In this document: one piece after another, positions 52,351 through 63,510 of the stretch
Position numbering within the stretch: the first letter of the stretch is position 1
Layout of the letters: every line of letters starts with the position of its first letter
Assembly: GCF_051020955.1 (NCBI RefSeq)
Contig: NW_027477085.1
Coordinates: forward strand, 36,376 to 100,375
DNA from: Megalopta genalis
Taxonomy: Eukaryota > Arthropoda > Insecta > Hymenoptera > Halictidae
Direction: 5' to 3'
DNA: 64,000 bases
Position numbers and translations under genes: made by a program
Notes under the pieces: model-generated
The model's input: the letters and a program-made list of their open reading frames with translations, nothing else
Told to the model about the DNA's origin: nothing
Database searches by the model: none

Positions 52351-55300
52351 ACAACTGCATGCGAAACAAACAAGTTAGCTTCAAATCCATGCGAAACACA
52401 TGATTTAGCTTAAAATCAATGCGATGTAGAAGGTTTAGCTTCAAATCCATGCGAAACAAATGATTGAGCTTCAAACACTTGGGATATAGGTGGCATAGCT
52501 CCAACTGTATGCGAAACAACGAGTTACCGTCAAATCCACGCAAAACACATGAATTGGTTCAAATGAATGCGATGTAGAAGGTTTAGCTTCAAATCCAAGC
52601 GAAACACATGATTTAGCTTCAAATAGTTGCGATATAAGTGATATAGATTCAAATACAGGCGAAACGAACGAGTTAGCTTCAAATCCATGCGAAACACATG
52701 ATTCATTTGCAAATCAATGCGATGTAGAAGGTTCAGCTTCAAATCCATGCAAAACACGTGATTTAGCTTCCAATTAATGCGAAGTAGAAGGCTTAGCTTC
52801 AAATGCATGCGAAACAAATGGTTTAGCTTCAAATACTTTTGATATACGTTATTTAGATTTAACTGTATGCGCAACGAACGAGTTAGCTTCAAATCCATGC
52901 GAAACACATGATTTAGCAGCAAATCAATGCGATGTAGAAGGTTTAGCTCCAAATCCATGCGAAACAAATGACTTAGCTTCAAACACTTGGGGTATATGTG
53001 ATATGGCTTCAAATACAGACTAATCAAACGAGTTAGCTTCAAAATCCACGCGATACACATGATTTAGCTTCAAATACTTGCGATATAAGTGTTGTAGATT
53101 CAACTGGAGGCGAAACGAACGAGTTAGCTTCAAATCCATGCGAAACACATGATTTAGCTTCAAATCAATGCGATGTAGAAGGTTTAGCTTCAAATCCATG
53201 CGATTCACAAGATTTAGCTTCAAATCAATTCGATGTAGAAGGTTCAGCTTCAAATCCATGCGACACATATGATTTAGCTTCAAATACTTGCGATATAAGT
53301 GATATAGCTTCAAAAGCAGGAGGAACAAACGAAGTAGCTTCAGTTCTATGCGAAACAAATGATTTAGCTTCAAATGAATGCGAAGTAGAAGGCTTAGCTT
53401 CAAATCCATGTGAAACAAATGATTTAGCTACAAATACTTGTGATATACATTATTTAGCTACAACTGCATGCGAAACAAACGAGTTATCTTCAGATTGATG
53501 CGAAACACATGATTTAGCTTAAAATCAATGCGATGTAGAAGGTTTAGCTTCAAATCCATGAGAAACAAATGATTTAGCTTCAGATACTTGCGATATAAAT
53601 GATATAGATTCAACTGCATGCGAAAAAAACGATTCAGCTTCAAATCCAAGGGAAACACATGATTTAACTTCAAATCAATGCGAAGTAAAAGGCTTAGCTT
53701 CAAAACCATGCGAAACGAATGATTTAGCATCAAATGCTTGCGAATATAAGTGATATAGCTTCAAATGAAGGCGAAACAAACGAGTTAGCTACAGACCCAT
53801 GCGAAACAAATGGTTTAGCTTCAAATACTTGTGATATACCTTATTTAGATTTAACTGTATGCGCAACGAACGAGTTAGCTTCAAATCCAAGCGAAACACA
53901 TGATTTAGCTGCAAATTAATGCGATGTAGAAGGTTTAGCTGCAAATCCATGCGAAACAAATGATTTAGCTTCAAACACTTGGCTTATAAGTGATATAGCT
54001 TCAAATGCAGACTAATCAAACGAGTTAGCTTCAAAATCCACGCGATACACATGATTTAGCTTCAAATACTTGCGATATAAGTGATGTAGATTCAACTGCA
54101 GGCCAAACGAACGAGTTAGCTTCAAATCCATGCGAAACACATGATTTAGCTTCAAATCAATGCGATGTAGAAGGTTTAGCTTCAAATCCATGCGATACAC
54201 AAGATTTAGCTTCAAATCAATACGATGAAGAAGGTTCAGCTTCAAATCCATGCGACACATATGATTTAGCTTCAAATACTTGCGATATAAGTGATATAGC
54301 TTCAAAAGCAGGAGGAACAAACGAGGTAGCTTCAGTTCTATGCGAAACAAATGATTTAGCTTCAAATCTATGCGAAGTAGCAGGCTTAGCTTCAAATCCA
54401 TGCGAAACAAATGATTTAGCTACAAATACTCGTGATATACACTATTTAGCTACAACTGCATGCGAAACAAACGAGTTAGCTTCAAATCCATGCGAAACAT
54501 ATGATTTAGCTTAAAATCAATGCGATGTAGACGGTTTAGCTTCAAATCCATGAGAAACAAATGATTGAGCTTCACACACTTGGGATATAGGTGTTATAGC
54601 TTCAACTGCATGCGAACAAACGAGTTACCTTCAAATCCACGCCAAACACATGAGTTAGCTTCAACTCAATGCGATGTAGAAGGTTTAGCTTCAAATCCAT
54701 ACGAAACAAATGATTGAGCTTCAAACACTTGGGATAAATGTGATATTGCTTCAACTGCATGCGAAACAATCGAGTTACCTACAGATCCACGCGAAACACA
54801 TGAATTGGTTCAAATGAATGCGATGTAGAAGGTTTAGCTTCAAATTCAAGCGAAACGCATGAATTAGCTTCAAATACTTGCGATATAAGTGGTATAGATT
54901 CAAATACAGGCGAAACGAACGAGTTAGATTCAAAGCCATGCGAAACACATGATTCATTTGCAAATCAATGCGATGTAGAAGGTTCAGCTTCAAATCCATG
55001 CAAAACACGTGATTTAGCTTCCAATTAATGCGAAGGAGAAGGCTTAGCTTCAATCCATGCGAAACAAATGGTTTAGCTTCAAATACTTGTGATATACGTT
55101 ATTTAGATTTAACTGTATGCGCAACGAACGAGTTAGCTTCAAATCCAAGCGAAAGAGATGATTCAGCTGCAAATAAATGCGATGTAGAAGGTTTAGCTTC
55201 AAATCCATGCGAAACACACGATTTAGCTTGAAATCCACGGGGTGTAGAAGGTTTAGCTTCAAATCCATGCGAAACACGTGATTTAGCTGCAAATCAGTGC

Positions 55301-57609
55301 GAAGTAGTAGGCTCATGTTTAAATCAATGCGATTCAAATGGTTCATCTTCAAATACTTGTGAAAGACATGATTTAGCTTCAACTGAATGCGAAACAAACG
55401 GGTTAGCTTCAAATCCATGCGAAACACATGATTTAGATTCTAATCAATGCGATGTAGAAGCTTTAGCTTCAAATCCATGCAAAACACGTGATTTAGCTTC
55501 TAATTAATGCGAAGTAGAAGGCTTAGCTTCAAATCCATGCGATACAAATGGTTTAGCTTCAAATACTTGTGATATACGTTATTTAGATTTAACTGCATGC
55601 ACAACGAACGAGTTAGCTTCAAATCCATGCGAAACACATGATTTAGCTGCAACTCAATGCGATGTACAAGGTTTAGTTTCAAATCCATGCGATGTAGAAG
55701 GTTTAGCTTCAAATCCATGCGAAACAAATGATTGAGCTTCAAACACTTGGGATATGATATAGGTGGTATAGCTCCAACTGCATGCGAAACAAACAAGTTA
55801 CCTTCAAATCCACGCCAAATACATGAGTTAGCCTCAAATCCATGCGACACATATGATTTAGCTTCAAATACTTGCGATATAAGTGATATAGCTTCAAAAG
55901 CAGGAGGAACAAACGAGGGTAGCTTCAGTTCTATGCGAAACAAATGATTTAGCTTCAAATCAATGCGAAGTAGAAGGCTTAGCTTCAAATCCATGCGAAA
56001 CAAATGGTTTAGCTACAAATACTTGTGATATACATTATTTAGCTACAACTGCATGCGAAACAAACGAGGTAGCTTCAATTCCACGCGAAAACAAATGATT
56101 TAGCTTCAAATCAATGCGAAGTAGAAGGCTTAGCTTCAAATCCATGCGAAACAAATGGCAAAGCTACAAATGCTTGTGATATAAATTATTAAGCTACAAC
56201 TGCATGCGAGACAAACGAGTTAGCTTCAAATCCATTCGGAACACATGATTTAGCTTCAAATCAATGCGATGTAGAAGGTTTAGCTTCAAATCCATGCGAT
56301 ACACAAGATTTTGCTTTAAATCATGCGATGTAGTAGGTTCAGCTTCAAATCCATGCGACACATATGATTTAGCTTCAAATCAATGCGATGTAGAAGGTTT
56401 AGCTTCAAATCCAAGCGAATCACGTGCTTTAGCTTCCTATTAATGCGAAGTAGAAGGCTTAGCTTGTAATCCATGCGAAACACGTGATTTAGCTACAAAT
56501 CAATGCGATCTAGAAGGTTTAGCTTCAAATCCATGCGATGTAGAAGGTTTAGCTTCAAATCCATGCGAAACGAATGATTTAGCATCAAATGCTTGCGAAT
56601 ATAAGTGATATAGCTTCAAATGCAGGCGAAACAAACGAGTTAGCTTCAGATCCATGCGAAACACATGATTTAGTTGCAAATCAATGCGATGTAGAGGGTT
56701 TAGCTTCAAATCCATGCGATACACAAGATTTAGCTTCCAATCAATGCGATGTAGAAAGTTCAGCTTCAAATCCATGCGACGCACATGATTTAGCTTCAAA
56801 TACTTGCGATATAAGTGATATAGCTTCAAAATCTGGAGGAACAAACGAGGTAGCTTCAATTCCATGCGAAACAAATGATTTAGCTTCAAATCAATGCGAA
56901 GTAGAGGGCTTAGCTTCAAATCCATGCGAAACAAATGGTTTAGCTACAAATACTTGTGATATACATTATTTAGCTACAACTGCATGCGAAACAATCGAGT
57001 TAGCTTCAAATCCATGCGAAACACATGATTTAGATTCAAATCAATGCGATGTAGAAGGTTTAGCTTCAAATCCATGCGATTTACAAGATTTAGCTTCAAA
57101 TCAATGCGATGTAGAAGGTTCAGCTTCAAATCCATGCGACACATATGATTTAGCTGCAAATTCTTGCGGTATAAGTGATATAGCTTCAAAAGCAGGAGGA
57201 ACAAACGAGGTAGCTTCAATTCCACGCGAAACAAATGATTTAGCTTCAAATCAATGCGAAGTAGAAGGCTTAGCTTCAAATCCATGCGAAACAAATGGCA
57301 AAGCTACAAATGCTTGTGATATAAATTATTAAGCTACAACTGCATGCGAGACAAACGAGTTAGCTTCAAATCCATGCGAAACACATGATTTAGCTTCAAA
57401 TCAATGCGATGTAGAAGGTTTAGCTTCAAATCCAAGCGAATCACGTGCTTTAGCTTCCTATTAATGCGAAGTAGAAGGCTTAGCTTGTAATCCATGCGAA
57501 ACACGTGATTTAGCTACAAATCAATGCGATCTTGAAGGTTTAGCTTCAAATCCATGCGATGTAGAATGTTTAGCTTCAAATCCATGCGAAACGAATGATT
57601 TAGCATCAA
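51965..57609. repeat. HOR-2 copy B, about 5.65 kb
   Basis: This copy is nearly identical to copy A at an offset of 5,641-5,645 bp. Private length changes against copy A include one base lost near 52234 (TTCATTCC), 52517 (GAAACAACGAG), 54616 (GCGAACAAACG) and 55053 (TTCAATCC), five bases gained near 55755 (GGGATATGATATAGG), and one base gained near 55917 and 56086. Copies B and C share CAATACGATGAAG (54229, 59871) where copy A has CAATTCGATG, so B and C look more closely related to each other. Confidence 0.88.
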
Positions 57610-60600
57610 ATGCTTGCGAATATAAGTGATATAGCTTCAAATGCAGGCGAAACAAACGAGTTAGCTTCAGATCCATGCGAAACACATGATTTAGTTGCAA
57701 ATCAATGCGATGTAGAGGGTTTAGCTTCAAATCCATGCGATACACAAGATTTAGCTTCAAATCAATGCGATGTAGAAAGTTCAGCTTCAAATCCATGCGA
57801 CGTACATGATTTAGCTTCAAATACTTGCGATATAAGTGATATAGCTTCAAAATCTGGAGGAACAAACGAGGTAGCTTCAATTCCATGCGAAACAAATGAT
57901 TTAGCTTCAAATCAATGCGAAGTAGCAGACTTAGCTTCAAATCCATGCGAAACAAATGGTTTAGCTACAAATACTTGTGATATACATTATTTAGCTACAA
58001 CTGCATGCGAAACAAACAAGTTAGCTTCAAATCCATGCGAAACACATGATTTAGCTTAAAATCAATGCGATGTAGAAGGTTTAGCTTCAAATCCATGCGA
58101 AACAAATGATTGAGCTTCAAACACTTGGGATATAGGTGGCATAGCTCCAACTGTATGCGAAACAAACGAGTTACCGTCAAATCCACGCAAAACACATGAA
58201 TTGGTTCAAATGAATGCGATGTAGAAGGTTTAGCTTCAAATCCAAGCGAAACACATGATTTAGCTTCAAATAGTTGCGATATAAGTGATATAGATTCAAA
58301 TACAGGCGAAACGAACGAGTTAGCTTCAAATCCATGCGAAACACATGATTCATTTGCAAATCAATGCGATGTAGAAGGTTCAGCTTCAAATCCATGCAAA
58401 ACACGTGATTTAGCTTCCAATTAATGCGAAGTAGAAGGCTTAGCTTCAAATGCATGCGAAACAATGGTTTAGCTTCAAACTACTTTTGATATACGTTATT
58501 TAGATTTAACTGTATGCGCAACGAACGAGTTAGCTTCAAAATCCATGCGAAACACATGATTTTAGCAGCAAGTCAATGCGATGTAGAAGGTTTAGCTCCA
58601 AATCCATGCGAAACAAATGACTTAGCTTCAAACACTTGGGGTATATGTGATATGGCTTCAAATACAGACTAATCAAACGAGTTAGCTTCAAAAATCCACG
58701 CGATACACATGATTTAGCTTCAAATACTTGCGATATAAGTGTTGTAGATTCAACTGGAGGCGAAACGAACGAGTTAGCTTCAAATCCATGCGAAACACAT
58801 GATATAGCTTCAAATCAATGCGATGTAGAAGGTTTAGCTTCAAATCCATGCGATTCACAAGATTTAGCTTCAAATCAATTCGATGTAGAAGGTTCAGCTT
58901 CAAATCCATGCGACACATATGATTTAGCTTCAAATACTTGCGATATAAGTGATATAGCTTCAAAAGCAGGAGGAACAAACGAAGTAGCTTCAGTTCTATG
59001 CGAAACAAATGATTTAGCTTCAAATGAATGCGAAGTAGAAGGCTTAGCTTCAAATCCATGTGAAACAAATGATTTAGCTACAAATACTTGTGATATACAT
59101 TATTTAGCTACAACTGCATGCGAAACAAACGAGTTATCTTCAGATTGATGCGAAACACATGATTTAGCTTAAAATCAATGCGATGTAGAAGGTTTAGCTT
59201 CAAATCCATGAGAAACAAATGATTTAGCTTCAGATACTTGCGATATAAATGATATAGATTCAACTGCATGCGAAAAAAACGATTCAGCTTCAAATCCAAG
59301 GGAAACACATGATTTAACTTCAAATCAATGCGAAGTAAAAGGCTTAGCTTCAAAACCATGCGAAACGAATGATTTAGCATCAAATGCTTGCGAATATAAG
59401 TGATATAGCTTCAAATGAAGGCGAAACAAACGAGTTAGCTACAGACCCATGCGAAACAAATGGTTTAGCTTCAAATACTTGTGATATACCTTATTTAGAT
59501 TTAACTGTATGCGCAACGAACGAGTTAGCTTCAAATCCAAGCGAAACACATGATTTAGCTGCAAATTAATGCGATGTAGAAGGTTTAGCTGCAAATCCAT
59601 GCGAAACAAATGATTTAGCTTCAAACACTTGGCTTATAAGTGATATAGCTTCAAATGCAGACTAATCAAACGAGTTAGCTTCAAAATCCACGCGATACAC
59701 ATGATTTAGCTTCAAATACTTGCGATATAAGTGATGTAGATTCAACTGCAGGCCAAACGAACGAGTTAGCTTCAAATCCATGCGAAACACATGATTTAGC
59801 TTCAAATCAATGCGATGTAGAAGGTTTAGCTTCAAATCAATGCGATACACAAGATTTAGCTTTCAAATCAATACGATGAAGAAGGTTCAGCTTCAAATCC
59901 ATGCGACACACTATGATTAGCTTCAAATACTTGCGATATAAGTGATATAGCTTCAAAAGCAGGAGGAACAAACGAGGTAGCTTCAGTTCTATGCGAAACA
60001 AATGATTTAGCTTCAAATCTATGCGAAGTAGCAGGCTTAGCTTCAAATCCATGCGAAACAAATGATTTAGCTACAAATACTCGTGATATACACTATTTAG
60101 CTACAACTGCATGCGAAACAAACGAGTTAGCTTCAAATCCATGCGAAACATATGATTTAGCTTAAAATCAATGCGATGTAGACGGTTTAGCTTCAAATCC
60201 ATGAGAAACAAATGATTGAGCTTCACACACTTGGGATATAGGTGTTATAGCTTCAACTGCATGCGAAACAAACGAGTTACCTTCAAATCCACGCCAAAAC
60301 ACATGAGTTAGCTTCAACTCAATGCGATGTAGAAGAGTTTAGCTTCAAATCCATACGAAACAAATGATTGAGCTTCAAACACTTGGGATAAATGTGATAT
60401 TGCTTCAACTGCATGCGAAACAATCGAGTTACCTACAGATCCACGCGAAACACATGAATTGGTTCAAATGAATGCGATGTAGAAAGGGTTTAGCTTCAAA
60501 TTCAAGCGAAACGCATGAATTAGCTTCAAATACTTGCGATATAAGTGGTATAGATTCAAATACAGGCGAAACGAACGAGTTAGATTCAAAGCCATGCGAA

Positions 60601-63510
60601 ACACATGATTCATTTGCAAATCAATGCGATGTAGAAGGTTCAGCTTCAAATCCATGCAAACACGTGATTTAGCTTCCAATTAATGCGAAGGAGAAGGCTT
60701 AGCTTCAAATCCATGCGAAACAAATGGTTTAGCTTCAAATACTTGTGATATACGTTATTTAGATTTAACTGTATGCGCAACGAACGAGTTAGCTTCAAAT
60801 CCAAGCGAAACACATGATTTAGCTGCAAATCAATGCGATGTTGAAGATTTAGCTCCAAATCCATGCGAAGCAAATGATTTAGATTCAAACACTTGGCGTA
60901 TAAGTGATATAGCTTCAAATGCAGACTAATCAAACGAGTTAGCTTCAAAATCCACGCGATACACATGATTTAGCTTCAAATACTTGCGATATAAGTGATG
61001 TAGATTCAACTGCAGGCCAAACGAACGAGTTAGCTTCAAATCCATGCGAAAGAGATGATTCAGCTGCAAATAAATGCGATGTAGAAGGTTTAGCTTCAAA
61101 TCCATGCGAAACACACGATTTAGCTTGAAATCCACGGGGTGTAGAAGGTTTAGCTTCAAATCCATGCGAAACACGTGATTTAGCTGCAAATCAGTGCGAA
61201 GTAGTAGGCTCATGTTTAAATCAATGCGATTCAAATGGTTCATCTTCAAATACTTGTGAAAGACATGATTTAGCTTCAACTGAATGCGAAACAAACGGGT
61301 TAGCTTCAAATCCATGCGAAACACATGATTTAGATTCTAATCAATGCGATGTAGAAGCTTTAGCTTCAAATCCATGCAAAACACGTGATTTAGCTTCTAA
61401 TTAATGCGAAGTAGAAGGCTTAGCTTCAAATCCATGCGATACAAATGGTTTAGCTTCAAATACTTGTGATATACGTTATTTAGATTTAACTGCATGCACA
61501 ACGAACGAGTTAGCTTCAAATCCATGCGAAACACATGATTTAGCTGCAACTCAATGCGATGTACAAGGTTTAGTTTCAAATCCATGCGATGTAGAAGGTT
61601 TAGCTTCAAATCCATGCGAAACAAATGATTGAGCTTCAAACACTTGGGATATAGGTGGTATAGCTCCAACTGCATGCGAAACAAACAAGTTACCTTCAAA
61701 TCCACGCCAAATACATGAGTTAGCTTCAAATCCATGCGACACATATGATTTAGCTTCAAATACTTGCGATATAAGTGATATAGCTTCAAAAGCAGGAGGA
61801 ACAAACGAGGTAGCTTCAGTTCTATGCGAAACAAATGATTTAGCTTCAAAATCAATGCGAAGAGTAGAAGGCTTAGCTTCAAATCCATGCGAAACAAATG
61901 GTTTAGCTACAAATACTTGTGATATACATTATTTAGCTACAACTGCATGCGCGAAACAAACGAGGTAGCTTCAATTCCACGCGAAACAAATGATTTAGCT
62001 TCACAATCAATGTGAAGTAGAAGGCTTAGCTTCAAATCCATGCGAAACAAATGGCAAAGCTACAAATGCTTGTGATATAAATTATTAAGCTACAACTGCA
62101 TGCGAGACAAACGAGTTAGCTTCAAATCCATTCGGAACACATGATTTAGCTTCAAATCAATGCGATGTAGAAGGTTTAGCTTCAAATCCATGCGATACAC
62201 AAGATTTTGCTTTAAATCATGCGATGTAGTAGGTTCAGCTTCAAATCCATGCGACACATATGATTTAGCTTCAGAATCAATGCGATGTAGAAGGTTGTAG
62301 CTTCAAATCCCAAGCGAATCACGTGCTTAGCTTCCTATTAATGCGAAGTAGAAGGCTTAGCTTGGTAATCCATGCGAAACACGTGATTTAGCTACAAATC
62401 AATGCGATCTAGAAGGTTTAGCTTCAAATCCATGCGATGTAGAAGGTTTAGCTTCAAATCCATGCGAAACGAATGATTTAGCATCAAATGCTTGCGAATA
62501 TAAGTGATATAGCTTGAAATGCAGGCGAAACAAACGAGTTAGCTTCAGATCCATGCGAAACACATGATTTAGTTGCAAATCAATGCGATGTAGAGGGTTT
62601 AGCTTCAAATCCATGCGATACACAAGATTTAACTTCCAATCAATGCGATGTAGAAAGTTCAGCTTCAATCCATGCGACGCACATGATTTAGCTTCAAATA
62701 CTTGCGATATAAGTGATATAGCTTCAAAATCTGGAGGAACAAACGAGGTAGCTTCAATTCCATGCGAAACAAATGATTTAGCTTCAAATCAATGCGAAGT
62801 AGAGGGCTTAGCTTCAAATCCATGCGAAACAAATGGTTTAGCTACAAATACTTGTGATATACATTATTTAGCTACAACTGCATGCGAAACAATCGAGTTA
62901 GCTTCAAATCCATGCGAAACACATGATTTAGATTCAAATCAATGCGATGTAGAAGGTTTAGCTTCAAATCCATGCGATTTACAAGATTTAGCTTCAAATC
63001 AATGCGATGTAGAAGGTTCAGCTTCAAATCCATGCGACACATATGATTTAGCTGCAAATTCTTGCGGTATAAGTGATATAGCTTCAAAAGCAGGAGGAAC
63101 AAACGAGGTAGCTTCAATTCCACGCGAAACAAATGATTTAGCTTCAAATCAATGCGAAGTAGAAGGCTTAGCTTCAAATCCATGCGAAACAAATGGCAAA
63201 GCTACAAATGCTTGTGATATAAATTATTAAGCTACAACTGCATGCGAGACAAACGAGTTAGCTTCAAATCCATGCGAAACACATGATTTAGCTTCAAATC
63301 AATGCGATGTAGAAGGTTTAGCTTCAAATCCAAGCGAATCACGTGCTTTAGCTTCCTATTATTGCGAAGTAGAAGGCTTAGCTTGTAATCCATGCGAAAC
63401 ACGTGATTTAGCTACAAATCAATGCGATCTTGAAGGTTTAGCTTCAAATCCATGCGATGTAGAATGTTTAAGCTTCAAATCCATGCGAAACGCGAATGAT
63501 TTAGCATCAA
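57610..63510. repeat. HOR-2 copy C, about 5.90 kb, rich in private indels
   Basis: The copy has the same landmark order as A and B, with a segment of about 270 bp present only here (about 60800-61060). I counted more than 20 private 1-2-bp length changes, among them 58463, 58691, 59861, 60296, 60335, 60484, 60660, 61861, 61950, 62273, 62296, 62310, 62325 and 62363. Most are in or beside short homopolymers. None is shared with copies A or B. Confidence 0.87.
60800..61060. repeat. Segment of about 270 bp specific to HOR-2 copy C
   Basis: In copies A and B, AATCCAAGCGAAAGAGATG (49503, 55143) is continuous. In copy C about nine monomers lie between AATCCAAGCGAAA and AGAGATGATTCAGC. The extra monomers include GATTTAGATTCAAACACTTG, GCAGACTAATCAAACGAG and CAACTGCAGGCCAAACG, and match 45.5-45.75 and 27.7-27.9 kb. 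The offset between copies B and C rises from about 5,626-5,650 bp before it to about 5,897 bp after it. A conversion or unequal exchange with another part of the array explains this best. Confidence 0.75.

Noticed and set aside
56589..57332. Plus-strand 247-codon frame, a cysteine-containing decapeptide repeat, as a secreted or structural protein
   Set aside because: There is no signal peptide or unique domain. The same frame is stopped in most neighbouring pentamers by TTAGCTTAAAAT or GATTGAGC, and the equivalent frame is broken by indels in other HOR-2 copies.
57610..63510. High indel load of HOR-2 copy C as accelerated biological mutation
   Set aside because: The changes are mostly 1-2 bp, in or next to homopolymers, unshared, and increase toward the window end. 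Sequencing or polishing error is the simpler explanation, though reads are needed to decide.
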